Positions 17,570 through 27,505 are shown, numbered from the stretch's first letter. The stretch: DNA of 64,000 nt from CBDCMJ01 sp965224325 (GCA_965224325.1 CBDCYT010000019.1:95489-159488); one strand, 5' to 3'. A program made the numbers and translations. The notes: generated by a model from the letters alone, not told the origin.

Positions 17570-19339
17570 ATGCCAAAGGAACTCACCAACAGAGCAGTCA
17601 CTGTCGCCAGAATCTCGGGAGGACCCGGACAGGACAAACAACTGTCTCACGGCGGCCAGGACAACACCATGTTCGCCTACTGCGGAAAAAAGGGTCTGAA
17701 CGTGATCAAGTCCTTCTACGAAGTCGCCAGCGGTCTGGACGCCAGTAGACGTCCAGAATTTCTGGAGGTGATCGACTTCGTACTGGACCCGGAGAACCAG
17801 GTCTCCCATGTTGTCTTCTATGACCTCTCCCGCTTCTCCAGATCGAAGGCGGACCCTCACACGTACCTGAAACTTCTCGACGAAAACGACATCATCATCC
17901 ATTCAGCGTCGGACGAGACCAATTCCGACGACGACAACGAACTCCTGTGGGACGTGTCCTTCATCTTCAACCACGAGTACTCCAGGACCATCTCCAAGCT
18001 CACCATCCGTGGACAGTCCGATTCCGTCCGAATGGGCAACGACATATCTCCCGTAGTGTCATACGGATACGAAAAATACTACGTGGAGGAAGGCGGCAAA
18101 CTTCGCCCCCGCTGGAGGCCCCATCCGGAGCACTCCAAAAACGTCCTGCTCGTCTTCACGATGCGGGACCAGAAAATCATGCCAATGGCCATCTGCAACC
18201 ACCTGAACGGTCAGGGGATTCCGGCGCCAAGGGGCGGGTTGTGGGGCACCGGCACCATCATCAACATGCTCAGGAATATCACCTATCGGGGCTACTCGCA
18301 AGTCGGCAAGAAGTCCACTTCCGCCTTCCCCAAGCACCGAAGAAGCCGCGAGCTGGTACAGAATCCCGACGCACACCCTGCCATAGTTCCTGAGAAGCTC
18401 TTCAACAGGGTTCAGAAGCTCATGCCGAAAAAACCCAGGGCGGAGCGGGAGCCGCCCAGGTCCCACGACAGCCCCAACCCCATCAGCGACCGGGTCAAAT
18501 GCGGCAACCGGCACCACAAGCTGGCGAACATGGTCCTCGCCAACTCCAAGAACGGCGGCAAAAAACTAACCTGCGCTGTCAAGAAGAGATCGGGGATAAA
18601 ATACTGCGACAACCCGGACGTGGAGCTTGACGACTTTCTGAAAACCCTCGGAACTTCGCTGAAGGAAAGACTCTCAGCACCGTCGATCATCGATGAACAA
18701 CTGGATGCCCTGTCCAGAAACACCGGAGAGCACATCGCGCAGGAACAGAGCCGTCAGGAGGCCATCGCTAAACGACTGAAAGAGATCGAGCACGAAAAGG
18801 CAATCATGATGGCGGCACTCAAGACGGCCAAGGAGAGCCACCCGGAGAACCTCCAGGACTTCAACCAAGCTCTCGGAAGCCTGAACAAGGAAAAAGAACA
18901 GCTCAGCCGGCAACAGAAGGAACTGGACGAGGAAACACAGGAACTGATAGCCTTCCTCGCCGACCCGGAAGGGCTCCGGGACACCATCCAGGAACTGGGA
19001 GAACAGATAGACCCGGACGACCTGGAGGTCACCTCAAGGTTTCTCAAGAGCTTCGTCAACAGGGTCGATGTCTCCGGAGAGGAGACTACGATGTACTACA
19101 GCATGCCCTTCTCCAACACGGTCGAGACCCAGACCGGCCACAGGGCCTCCGCGACCATTGAACGCGGGGGCCCTGAAATTCTCTTAGAACAATGTGCCCC
19201 CGCCCACGCGGGGATAGACCTTCTAAATGGGAGGCTTGCCTTGCATTGCGTGAGGTTGCCCCGCCCACGCGGGGATAGACCCCCAAAACGATGCCAGCGG
19301 CGACAATGCCAATGGGTTGCCCCGCCCACGCGGGGATAG
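17570..19339 (+). CDS. Large serine recombinase, reading frame running into CRISPR array
   Basis: A site-specific recombinase of the large serine (phage-integrase) type. The resolvase domain shows the catalytic Ser in VTVARISGGPGQ (about residue 16) and the conserved YDLSRFSRSK. The recombinase domain follows (GMGN-type region, APRGGLWGTGTIINMLRNI), then a partial zinc ribbon (VKCGNRHHKL ... LTCAVKKRSGIKYCDN) and a long coiled coil. Its natural end is probably near 19150-19180. The frame continues through the first CRISPR repeats and stops at TAG inside the third repeat (19337-19339). Either the 3' end was lost when it was joined to the array, or the element is integrated at it. A GAGAGG ribosome site precedes the ATG. 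Confidence 0.85.
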   Translation: MPKELTNRAVTVARISGGPGQDKQLSHGGQDNTMFAYCGKKGLNVIKSFYEVASGLDASRRPEFLEVIDFVLDPENQVSHVVFYDLSRFSRSKADPHTYLKLLDENDIIIHSASDETNSDDDNELLWDVSFIFNHEYSRTISKLTIRGQSDSVRMGNDISPVVSYGYEKYYVEEGGKLRPRWRPHPEHSKNVLLVFTMRDQKIMPMAICNHLNGQGIPAPRGGLWGTGTIINMLRNITYRGYSQVGKKSTSAFPKHRRSRELVQNPDAHPAIVPEKLFNRVQKLMPKKPRAEREPPRSHDSPNPISDRVKCGNRHHKLANMVLANSKNGGKKLTCAVKKRSGIKYCDNPDVELDDFLKTLGTSLKERLSAPSIIDEQLDALSRNTGEHIAQEQSRQEAIAKRLKEIEHEKAIMMAALKTAKESHPENLQDFNQALGSLNKEKEQLSRQQKELDEETQELIAFLADPEGLRDTIQELGEQIDPDDLEVTSRFLKSFVNRVDVSGEETTMYYSMPFSNTVETQTGHRASATIERGGPEILLEQCAPAHAGIDLLNGRLALHCVRLPRPRGDRPPKRCQRRQCQWVAPPTRG

Positions 19340-21644
19340 ACCCGTCCTAATCGACACCGGACTAGTCAAGTCCTTGGTTGCCCCGCCCACGCGGGGATAG
19401 ACCCATGGCTGCTTCCCACTCTCCGTCATACTCTCTGGTTGCCCCGCCCACGCGGGGATAGACCGCAGCTCCACCATCCGGGCCGTTTCCTCGGTGGGGT
19501 TGCCCCGCCCACGCGGGGATAGACCGTTGGCGTTGCCAGCATCCACAGTTTGGAGGGCGGTTGCCCCGCCCACGCGGGGATAGACCCGCTGGGGAGACTA
19601 ACCGAATTCCGATAGCGGAGGTTGCCCCGCCCACGCGGGGATAGACCTAAGGTAGGTTTCTCCAATGCTCGGCGCTGGGAGGTTGCCCCGCCCACGCGGG
19701 GATAGACCGTTCCGCTCTAACTGTAGGTAGATCCCCATGTCGGTTGCCCCGCCCACGCGGGGATAGACCGTTCCGCTCTAACTGTAGGTAGATCCCCATG
19801 TCGGTTGCCCCGCCCACGCGGGGATAGACCGTGAATCTGTTGTTTGCCCCGTTGATAGATAGTGGTTGCCCCGCCCACGCGGGGATAGACCGCTCACTGC
19901 GAGATGCCGCAGATATGAAAACCGGGTTGCCCCGCCCACGCGGGGATAGACCGGGGCCGTACGCCTTACTCACCACCAACCCAGGGGTTGCCCCGCCCAC
20001 GCGGGGATAGACCGGGGCCGTACGCCTTACTCACCACCAACCCAGGGGTTGCCCCGCCCACGCGGGGATAGACCGTGACTCAATGACTTGTGATCGCAGA
20101 TTGTCTAGGTTGCCCCGCCCACGCGGGGATAGACCCAATCGACTTCACCGAATAAAACCTGAGAGGGGGGTTGCCCCGCCCACGCGGGGATAGACCTCTG
20201 AGACCCACGTCACGCTCACCCATGCCGACGGTTGCCCCGCCCACGCGGGGATAGACCCGCTCTTGTACGGGTATACCCTAACGGTCCAGTGGTTGCCCCG
20301 CCCACGCGGGGATAGACCCACCGAGTTGTTCCGCAAGTCCTTTGACATTCGGGTTGCCCCGCCCACGCGGGGATAGACCGCATCGAGGTTAAAGACGCCC
20401 CGCCCCATTCTTGGTTGCCCCGCCCACGCGGGGATAGACCTTGGAGGCTTGGGAGAATGAGCGAAGCAAAGCCGGTTGCCCCGCCCACGCGGGGATAGAC
20501 CCTCCGCATAGAAGTTGCGGAACTTATGGAATGAGGTTGCCCCGCCCACGCGGGGATAGACCGCGGCGAGGCACTGCTGAACCTGGCCTCTTCGTGGTTG
20601 CCCCGCCCACGCGGGGATAGACCCCTGACAGTGCGCCAAGATGTTGTATCCCTTGGGGTTGCCCCGCCCACGCGGGGATAGACCCCTTGGACAGCCAGCT
20701 TACACAGTGGCTAGGCAGGTTGCCCCGCCCACGCGGGGATAGACCCCTTCACCCATACTCCATAGACTGGGGAGGGCAGGTTGCCCCGCCCACGCGGGGA
20801 TAGACCCGACGCCCGGCTGCGCAGCGTCGTAACCCGTGGGGTTGCCCCGCCCACGCGGGGATAGACCCTAACGAATCACTTGGCGTTTCTGAAACGCCAT
20901 GGTTGCCCCGCCCACGCGGGGATAGACCGTAATCGCGTAGGCTCATGCCTGCTATTTGCTCGGTTGCCCCGCCCACGCGGGGATAGACCGTGTTCCTGCT
21001 CTGGTGGAAGGGTGCTAATTGGGGTTGCCCCGCCCACGCGGGGATAGACCCTCCCAGTGGGTGTAGCTGGTCGTGGGGGCGTTGGTTGCCCCGCCCACGC
21101 GGGGATAGACCCGAAACCGTATCTGTGACACGATAGACTTACAGGGTTGCCCCGCCCACGCGGGGATAGACCCCCGCAAGAGTGAGTCTAAAGCCTCACC
21201 ATGGGGGTTGCCCCGCCCACGCGGGGATAGACCCTCGGCCTACGGCAAGGACGTGGTTGACGATGAGGTTGCCCCGCCCACGCGGGGATAGACCCCCTGC
21301 GGAGCGTCTGTCCTGAATCGGCCTCGTGGTTGCCCCGCCCACGCGGGGATAGACCCACGAGGCGATGCACCCAGGCGGCACTGGAGGAGGTTGCCCCGCC
21401 CACGCGGGGATAGACCGTTCGTAATCTGGTTCGTGGGATTGCCCTCTAGGGTTGCCCCGCCCACGCGGGGATAGACCGGCGGGAAAACAGGCTATGACTA
21501 CCTTGGGCTGGGTTGCCCCGCCCACGCGGGGATAGACCCTTGCGGCGGCCCTGCGGATAACTGCCGATGAGGGTTGCCCCGCCCACGCGGGGATAGACCG
21601 GCGACTGCACTGGTGCCGGACGATTACATGCAGGTTGCCCCGCC
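19193..21644 (+). CRISPR. CRISPR array, I-E-like repeat, 40 repeats plus a truncated one, no cas genes
   Basis: The 28-bp repeat begins GGTTGCCCCGCCCACG and ends CGGGGATAGACC. It resembles type I-E repeats, with an internal CCCCGC/GCGGGG stem, and in that orientation is read on the plus strand. The period is exactly 61 bp throughout (starts 19193, 19254, 19315 ... 21572), giving 33-nt spacers. The first repeat (19193) is degenerate at its 5' end. The 41st keeps only its first 12 bases (21633-21644) before an IS3 end. Two spacers are duplicated in tandem (19709/19770 and 19953/20014). No AT-rich leader is present; coding sequence of a recombinase abuts the array. No cas gene is in the window. 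Confidence 0.97.
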
Positions 21645-21709
21645 TGACCTGACCCCCGAAAGTCGATCCAGAATCAATGTTAGGATTTTGGACAAAAGGG
21701 GGTTGAGAC

Positions 21710-21988
21710 ATGGCCAAAAGGAAGCACACGTCCGAAGAAATCATCAACAAGCTCAGGGAGGCGGAGGTGGTCATCGCCGCGGGAAGTACGGTTGCAGAAG
21801 CAGCCCGGCGCATCGGCGTCTCGGAGCAGACCTTCTACCGCTGGAGGGCCGAGTACGGTGGTCTCCGGGTCGATCAGGCGCGGCGCCTGAAGCAGCTGGA
21901 GACGGAGAACGGCCGGCTCAAGAGGGCGGTGGCCGAACTGACCCTGGACAACCAGATACTCAAGGAGGCGGCTGAGGGAAACTTCTGA
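21710..21988 (+). CDS. IS3-family OrfA (helix-turn-helix, leucine zipper)
   Basis: A 92-residue protein starting MAKRKHTSEEIINKLRE, with a helix-turn-helix (VAEAARRIGVSEQTFYRW) and a heptad region (LKQLETENGRLKRAVAEL) typical of OrfA, which binds the IS ends and dimerises. Just before its TGA lies GGGAAAC (21976-21982), placed so that a -1 slip enters the orfB frame. The transposase is therefore an OrfAB fusion of about 378 residues. Confidence 0.92.
   Translation: MAKRKHTSEEIINKLREAEVVIAAGSTVAEAARRIGVSEQTFYRWRAEYGGLRVDQARRLKQLETENGRLKRAVAELTLDNQILKEAAEGNF
21976..21982 (+). promoter_or_regulatory. Programmed -1 frameshift site GGGAAAC
   Basis: The heptamer is read G-GGA-AAC in the orfA frame, four bases before the orfA stop codon, and re-pairs as GGG-AAA after a -1 slip. 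The orfB frame opens immediately after its own stop at 21973-21975, so the window for slipping is just 21976-21988. Confidence 0.75.
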
Positions 21989-22845
21989 GCCCCGCCCGTC
22001 GCCGCCTTTGTGTCGAACACGTCAGGTCGGTTCTGAAGGTATCAGAGCGGAGGGCCTGCAAGGTGCTGGGGCAGTCCCGCTCGACCCATCGCCGTGAGCC
22101 GTTGGTCCGGGATGACGAGCAGGCCCTCACCAACGACATTGTGGGGTTGGCCACCCGGTTCGGCCGTTACGGTTATCGGCGGATCACCGCGATGCTCCAG
22201 CGTAGCGGCTGGGTGGTGAACCACAAACGGGTGGAGCGTATCTGGCGGCGGGAGGGGCTCAAGGTACCGGCCAGGCAGCCCAGGAGAGGCCGGCTGTGGC
22301 TGAACGACGGGTCGTGCGTCAGGCTGAAACCGGAGAGTGAGAACCACGTGTGGGCCTATGACTTCGTCCACATCAGGACCTGGGACGGCCGGGCGGTGCG
22401 GCTGCTGACCATCATTGACGAGTACACCAGGGAGTGCCTGGCCATCCGGGCTGGCCGCAGCATCCGATCCTCGGATGTGATCGAGACCCTCGCCGGGCTG
22501 ATGATGGCCCGAGGAGTGCCGGAGCACATCCGCTCGGACAACGGGCCGGAATTCACCGCCAGGGTGGTGCGGGAGTGGCTAGGGGGTGTGGGGGCCAGGA
22601 CCTTGTACATCGAGCCTGGGTCGCCGTGGGAGAACGGATACGTGGAGAGCTTCAACGGCAAGCTGAGAGACGAACTCCTGGACCGGGAGGTGTTTTACAC
22701 GCTGCTGGAGGTGCAGGTGCTGACCGAGCAGTACCGCCAGACTTACAATCGCATAAGGCCGCACAGTTCCCTGGGCTACAGGCCACCGGCGCCGGAGACC
22801 ATCCTGCCCGAGAACCTTGTCCCGGTGCTGGTCGGACTAACATAG
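21976..22845 (+). CDS. IS3-family OrfB (DDE integrase domain)
   Basis: The integrase-type catalytic half of the transposase, expressed by -1 frameshifting from orfA. The HTH_21-like region (TRFGRYGYRRITAMLQRSGW) is followed by the rve core: first Asp in WAYDFVHIRTWDGR, second in IRSDNGPEFTAR, Glu in WENGYVESFNGKLRDELL, and the closing RPHSSLGYRPPAPET. All catalytic residues are present, so the element could be active. The stop is at 22843-22845. Fragments of the same gene type occur at 57.9 kb and 60.7 kb. Confidence 0.92.
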   Translation, partial: GKLLSPARRRLCVEHVRSVLKVSERRACKVLGQSRSTHRREPLVRDDEQALTNDIVGLATRFGRYGYRRITAMLQRSGWVVNHKRVERIWRREGLKVPARQPRRGRLWLNDGSCVRLKPESENHVWAYDFVHIRTWDGRAVRLLTIIDEYTRECLAIRAGRSIRSSDVIETLAGLMMARGVPEHIRSDNGPEFTARVVREWLGGVGARTLYIEPGSPWENGYVESFNGKLRDELLDREVFYTLLEVQVLTEQYRQTYNRIRPHSSLGYRPPAPETILPENLVPVLVGLT

Positions 22846-22857
22846 CAAGTGGTACAA

Positions 22858-23364
22858 CTACTGGGGGCAGGTCAAACCCTCGCTAAAGGTTATCGTCATA
22901 CCCCTATGGCATACGCCCTTGATTACCGCGGGCCCAGACCGTGCGGTCCTCCCGGGACTGCATCCGTGTTTGTTGCAAGCCCTCACGTAGTAGTGCGCAG
23001 ACCTTCCCGCATCGTCGAAAGTGGTCGCCGTGACTCGCTCCCCAACGAGTTTACTCTTGGCCGACACCCCCAGCGGTCTGCCAATGAGGCCGACTACGGA
23101 ATTGTCGCCCCTTTCGAGGTCAAAGTACACCTTGTAGAACTCGGCATCCGGTACCGGGTCCCAGGAGATGCGATAATCCCGTACCGCGCCCCGGGAGAGG
23201 GATATATCGTGGAGGCCGATCACACTTACCCGGACCTCTCCTGGTGGCTCAGGAGGGGACGCCGACAGTTGGACGGAGCACGCAATGACCAACGGCAGCA
23301 ACATAATTGTTCCTGCTGGCACCATCCACCTTGCAAATGGAACTCTCATGTTGGTCACCTGCAT
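22858..23364 (-). pseudogene. Lipoprotein with fibronectin-III-like domain, 3' end removed by IS3
   Basis: The N-terminal 160 or so residues of an exported lipoprotein. The signal peptide has a lipobox (LLPLVIAC) near residue 29. A type III fibronectin-like module follows: RISWDPVPDAEFYKVYFDLE ... AHYYVRACNKHGCSPGR. The last codons (after VIKGVCHRGMT) are in the IS3 right end, which supplies the stop. The module resembles the one in the GLUG lipoprotein at 24599-27505 (RVSWEPVDGADHYNVYFDD), so the two genes are related. The original C-terminal part is lost. Confidence 0.75.
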
Positions 23365-23900
23365 CTATTGTCGTTAGCTACCCGCTGATCGAACGCGCGG
23401 ATGAGCCACATGCCACGGAGCATCTCCACCCCGCGCGTTGGCGCGGCACTCGTCCGGTCATGGTGAGGCCCTCTAACCGTCATGGCGTTCTCCCGCCGCT
23501 CATGGTGCACCTGTCCATACCCATTTTGCAATCGACACCAAAAACTGCGGTACTCGTGGGCCTTCGACTTGGAGGCAGCTAGCGGACACGCTCGCATCAC
23601 CTAACTTGTGCAGCGCACCAGACCCTCACCCACAGCCCCGGTGAGATGCCATCGGTTACCTAGGGCGTCGGGATTGCCCAACGAGACAACGGAGGAAGCT
23701 GGGAAGTTTCTTTCACATCACGACCACCGCCAGCATAGCTGCCGTTGTTGTTAGATGGATAGCCTTTGGCGAGTCAGCAAAGCAGAGTCGGCCACGCCGA
23801 CGCACAGCTGCGGCTAACTGGCAAAACCATATCCTTCCGCAGCTGTGTGTGCACGCTTCCGTGCATCCCACCTCGACAAGTACCGGCTATTCACTATCTT
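23365..23900. other. Non-coding stretch
   Basis: I find no credible gene, repeat or RNA here. The short frames on either strand lack ribosome sites and have shadow-like composition. Confidence 0.5.
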
Positions 23901-24119
23901 TCAGGAACTGCGCCAGACCATCCATCTTGAGCGTGGTCTGACCACCGGTGCCGTCGGTGTGACTCCGGGAGTTGGCGTCTGCCCTCTCGAAACCTCCACC
24001 ATGGGCTCTGCGCTATCGACGCAGGCAGTAAGTGTAGAGGCGGCAATGAACAGAGCCCCGGTCAGGACGACGAGCCACCCCAAGCGCTTGAAATTCACCA
24101 ACGGCGAACACGCGTGCAT
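23901..24119 (-). pseudogene. Lipoprotein N-terminal fragment
   Basis: Starting at MHACSPLVNFKRLGW, a hydrophobic signal segment (LVVLTGALFIAAST) leads to a lipobox (LTAC) and a short linker with TPTPGVTPTAP. The frame then runs into Arg/Trp-rich residues and stops. The neighbouring frame reads GGQTTLKMDGLAQFLKDSE before a stop, so a frameshift near the linker is possible. It is too short to be functional and looks like a decayed paralogue of the neighbouring lipoproteins. Confidence 0.5.
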
Positions 24120-24203
24120 GGGTGGCTGAGAGGCCTCAACAGGATTGTGCAAGCGCAGCTTCATCATGGACTTGGTGATTGCCCATGGGCCCATCAGACT
24201 CAT

Positions 24204-24598
24204 TGCGCCCCTTGGCGCTTCCGCCTTTCCGGTTTGAGTCTAAGCGTGTTGGCCTCCGGCCTTCTCTTCGCCGTCAACATGATCTCGTCCCTTTCCGGGA
24301 AGTGAAACCCGCCTATGCCTTGGCGGTTACACCGTCTCCGCTGAGGTCACGGCGCGCCGGGCGGCGAGGCTTGGCCGTCACTGCCAGAGCCACGGCGTAC
24401 GCCGGAGCCGTCGGTCCTCACGCCGCAGGCGTGCCCAAACCCCGCGCTGACTCAGACGACGACCGGAGTTAAGCCGTCGTACCAAAGTGTTGTGGATTGG
24501 CAAGTGTCGTTTACGTCGATGCCCGCTTCGACATGTTTCTTCACCTCGTCAACGTCTGAGTAGTTCACAGCTGAGCACAACGCCCCGTTCTGCTTGGA
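24204..24598. other. Non-coding stretch
   Basis: GC-rich sequence with no supported gene. The plus-strand frame of 97 codons at 24179 is Arg/Pro-rich, lacks a ribosome site and resembles no protein I know. Confidence 0.5.
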
Positions 24599-27505
24599 TT
24601 ATCGTGAGGGCCTGGGATTCAAATTGCCATGGTCGATGTCGAGTGTCCCCAGGTTGAGGACGGGATATTCGGTCGCCGAGCCGAACTTCCAGGGGTCGTC
24701 ACCTGATCCGTCTCCGTCCAGGTCCACGTTCCAGTCGGCGTAAGGGCCCGCGTACCCGGTGGGCGACTGCAACTCGGCGGTGGTCTTGGCATCGCCCCCG
24801 GCGCTTTCTGTTTGGCCGGAGGTTTCCGTATCCCAGTAGCAGTTGGTTACGGCGCGATCATCGCCGTTCCTTTCAATCAGCCCACCACCATCTTGAGGCA
24901 CTTCGCCTGTGGAGAAGCAAACCGTTACGACGCCTCGGTTCAATCCAATTAGACCGCCGTGGCGGTCTGCTCTGCCGGATACAGATCCCACAGCGTAGAC
25001 GGTAGTGATTACACCGGTGTATTGGTTGTCCCCAACAAGGCCGCCAACGTCTGCAAAGCCGTTTCCGGAAACGTTGCCCGCAGCGTAACTGGCGGCAATG
25101 ACCCCGGAGTTCACGCCGGCCAGACCACCGAAGTTGTCACCTTGCCCCGAAACCCCGCCGGTAGCATAGCTAGTGATGATCTTGCCTTCGGTCTCGTTTA
25201 CACCCACCAGCCCGCCAACGTTTGCAAAGCCGTTGGCCGACACACTGCCCGTGGCGTAACTGGCAGCGACGACGCCGGAGTTCACGCCGGCCAGCCCACC
25301 GAAGTTGTCACCTTGGCCCGTCACGCCGCCGGTAGCGTAGCTATTGGTGATATTCCCCTCGATCTCGTTTGTGCCCACCAACCCGCCAACGTTTCCAAAG
25401 ATTGCAAAGCCCTTGCCGTTCACACTGCCCGTGGCGTAACTGGCAGCGACGACGCCGGAGTTCACGCCGGCCAGACCACCGAAGTTGTCGCCTACCCCCG
25501 ACACGACACCGGTAGCGTAGCTATTGGTGATCTCGCCTCCAATTTCGTTGCCGCCCACTAGCCCGCCAACATCGGCAGTGCACTCGCCAGGACAGTCCTT
25601 GCCGGTCACGCTGCCCGCAGCGTAACTGTCGGAGATGCTGCCGGAGTTTACACCGGCCAGACCACCGAATTGGTCCGTGAATCCGGACACTACACTCTTG
25701 GAAAAGCTGCCGGCTATCATTCCGCTGTTTTCTCCGACCAGACCACCACCACTGGCATAGCAGGCACGACGGTCAGAGTCGCTGACTCTACGGGCGCTTT
25801 CTACGTTGCCGCCGGAGCGACTGTTTTGAATGCTGCCATCATTGAGACCCACCAGTCCGCCGATTTGGTCAACACAACCAGCAACTAGGCCATCAGCAAA
25901 GCTGTCCTCAATGGCACCGCGGCCGATTCCAGCCAGCGTGCCTGCGGCTCCGAATCCGGAAGCCGCTATGCTTGCGTCCACCAATCCAATGCCTGAGACC
26001 GTGCTTCCGGAACCGAGAACTCCGAACAGACCGACATTTGGCGACCTGCGTATGAAGAGATTGGCAATTGTGTGGCCGCCGCCGTCGAAGGTGGTATCAA
26101 AGGAGTCGTTGCTTTCCCCGATCGGTATCCACCCGCCGCCGCCGTTCCAATAGGCGTCGCCCTCGTCCGCTTCCCCGTTCCCATTGGTGTCAAAGTCCAG
26201 ATTGGCAGTCAGCTCATACCCCGCACAACTTGCGGTAGAGCACAACGTGCCGGTGTCGGCATCCGAGAAAGCCGCCGCATAATCGGCATTGTCAGAAATG
26301 CCGTCGCCGTTCAGATCCCACCGCATAGCATTAAGCTGCATCAGGTTGTCTACTTCGATGAGACCGTCACCATCTCGGTCACGCGCCGACGCTGAAGTTC
26401 CGGTCGCGAGTGGCGTGGCCGTTGGAGTTGCAGTTTGAGTCACTTCAGGTTGCGGTGTGGACGGTTCCGATGGCGTCGGGATATGAGTGGGTGTGGGTGT
26501 GCCATCGGGCCCGGTCGGCCCGGTTGACTCGGTCACAACCTGACTGGCTGGATTATCGGAGTCGATCTCCGAGCATCCGCCGCTGTTGCAGGCGACTACC
26601 CAGTAGTAGTTGTTGAAGCTGTCAGGAGAGGCGTGGACATAGGACGTTTCGCCTACGCTCGCCACCAACTCCTCGCAGAAGCTGAGACTACCGTCCCTGT
26701 TCAATCTGCAACTCGAATCAAAAAAGTCATCGAAATAGACGTTATAGTGGTCCGCTCCATCCACCGGTTCCCAACTGACGCGAATCGTTGAACCCTCTAG
26801 TGAATACCGTACGTTGGCCGGTGCGGCAGGCGTGGATTCGGTCGGCATAGCCGTCGGCGTCGGAGTCTGGGTCGGCGCAGGTTGCGGTGTGGGGGTGTCC
26901 GCTGGCGTCGGGATCCGGGTCGATCCAGGTTGCGGTGTTGGTGTGTCGGACGGCGTCGGGGTCTGAGTGGGCGCAGACTCCGGTGCGGCCGTCGCCGTTG
27001 ACGTGTCACCTTGAGGATCGTCGCCGGAAGACTCCTCCTCGCCAATCAACTCTGAGCCAATACATCCTGATGCCACCAGGGCGGCGCGCACGTCGTCATC
27101 CCAACCCCCTGCCATCTCCTGGATTTGAGCGAAGTAGACGAGCCCATGGACCAGCAACGCCGTGTAATCGTAGGACGCGTCGGCGTCGAATTCGGAGGCG
27201 GAGACAGATACGTTCCGAAAGAACAACAACACCGCGTCATGCAGATCGGTGAGCGCCATGGGCGGGATGAGGGCTTCGGCTTCCTCCAGGCTCGGCCTTA
27301 CGATCTCCAGGAACTCTCCCCAGGTTGGCGGCTCGATGTCGTCCGGCAATGCTGCGCACCATTGGGCGTATTCAGCGACCGTCATCTCGACAGAGTCAGA
27401 TGCAGTGGGGGCTACTTCCGTACTGTCGCTACAGGCGGCAAAGGTCAACAGAATGATCGATAGCGCCACCAGGGTTAAGAGACTGTGTATTCCGGACTTG
27501 CTCAT
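24599..27505 (-). CDS. GLUG-repeat surface lipoprotein with FN3-like domain
   Basis: A 968-residue exported protein. The signal peptide has a lipobox (LTFAAC, Cys about 25). A helical domain (residues about 35-155) is followed by Thr/Pro-rich linkers with repeated TPTPQP, and an FN3-like module (ANVRYSLEGSTIRVSWEPV to NNYYWVVACNSGGC, about 224-330). A Ca2+-binding-like DRDGDGLIEVD at about 373 is then followed by a long run of GLUG motifs (GGLVGxN, YATGxV, GGLAGVNSGV) to about residue 870. GLUG repeats form beta-helices in adhesins and other surface proteins; the ligand cannot be predicted. The C terminus (DLDGDGSGDDPWKFGSATEYPVL) is the usual cap of such proteins. Its 5' neighbour is a detached domain remnant. 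Confidence 0.85.
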   Translation of the reverse strand: MSKSGIHSLLTLVALSIILLTFAACSDSTEVAPTASDSVEMTVAEYAQWCAALPDDIEPPTWGEFLEIVRPSLEEAEALIPPMALTDLHDAVLLFFRNVSVSASEFDADASYDYTALLVHGLVYFAQIQEMAGGWDDDVRAALVASGCIGSELIGEEESSGDDPQGDTSTATAAPESAPTQTPTPSDTPTPQPGSTRIPTPADTPTPQPAPTQTPTPTAMPTESTPAAPANVRYSLEGSTIRVSWEPVDGADHYNVYFDDFFDSSCRLNRDGSLSFCEELVASVGETSYVHASPDSFNNYYWVVACNSGGCSEIDSDNPASQVVTESTGPTGPDGTPTPTHIPTPSEPSTPQPEVTQTATPTATPLATGTSASARDRDGDGLIEVDNLMQLNAMRWDLNGDGISDNADYAAAFSDADTGTLCSTASCAGYELTANLDFDTNGNGEADEGDAYWNGGGGWIPIGESNDSFDTTFDGGGHTIANLFIRRSPNVGLFGVLGSGSTVSGIGLVDASIAASGFGAAGTLAGIGRGAIEDSFADGLVAGCVDQIGGLVGLNDGSIQNSRSGGNVESARRVSDSDRRACYASGGGLVGENSGMIAGSFSKSVVSGFTDQFGGLAGVNSGSISDSYAAGSVTGKDCPGECTADVGGLVGGNEIGGEITNSYATGVVSGVGDNFGGLAGVNSGVVAASYATGSVNGKGFAIFGNVGGLVGTNEIEGNITNSYATGGVTGQGDNFGGLAGVNSGVVAASYATGSVSANGFANVGGLVGVNETEGKIITSYATGGVSGQGDNFGGLAGVNSGVIAASYAAGNVSGNGFADVGGLVGDNQYTGVITTVYAVGSVSGRADRHGGLIGLNRGVVTVCFSTGEVPQDGGGLIERNGDDRAVTNCYWDTETSGQTESAGGDAKTTAELQSPTGYAGPYADWNVDLDGDGSGDDPWKFGSATEYPVLNLGTLDIDHGNLNPRPSR

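Larger units (their letters stand above)
21645..22874 (+). mobile_element. IS3-family (IS407-like) insertion sequence, 1230 bp
   Basis: The ends are inverted repeats: TGACCTGACCCCCG at the left (21645) and the complement of CGGGGGCAGGTCA-type sequence at the right (ending CTGGGGGCAGGTCA at 22874). They enclose orfA and orfB. The left end interrupts a CRISPR repeat and the right end interrupts a lipoprotein gene. The flanking triplets (GCC and AAC) do not match, so no target duplication is seen. This implies a deletion or rearrangement next to the IS that removed the rest of the array and of the lipoprotein gene. Confidence 0.92.

Noticed and set aside
19086..21813. Several minus-strand open frames of Gly/Arg-rich 'SPRGRGN' and 'IPAWAGQP' repeats
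   Set aside because: They are translations of the CRISPR repeats (61-bp period) and spacers, not proteins.
23901..24203. Full-length lipoprotein starting at 24203
   Set aside because: The upstream Met residues give an implausibly long N-region; the signal fits a start at 24119 and the rest is a short fragment.
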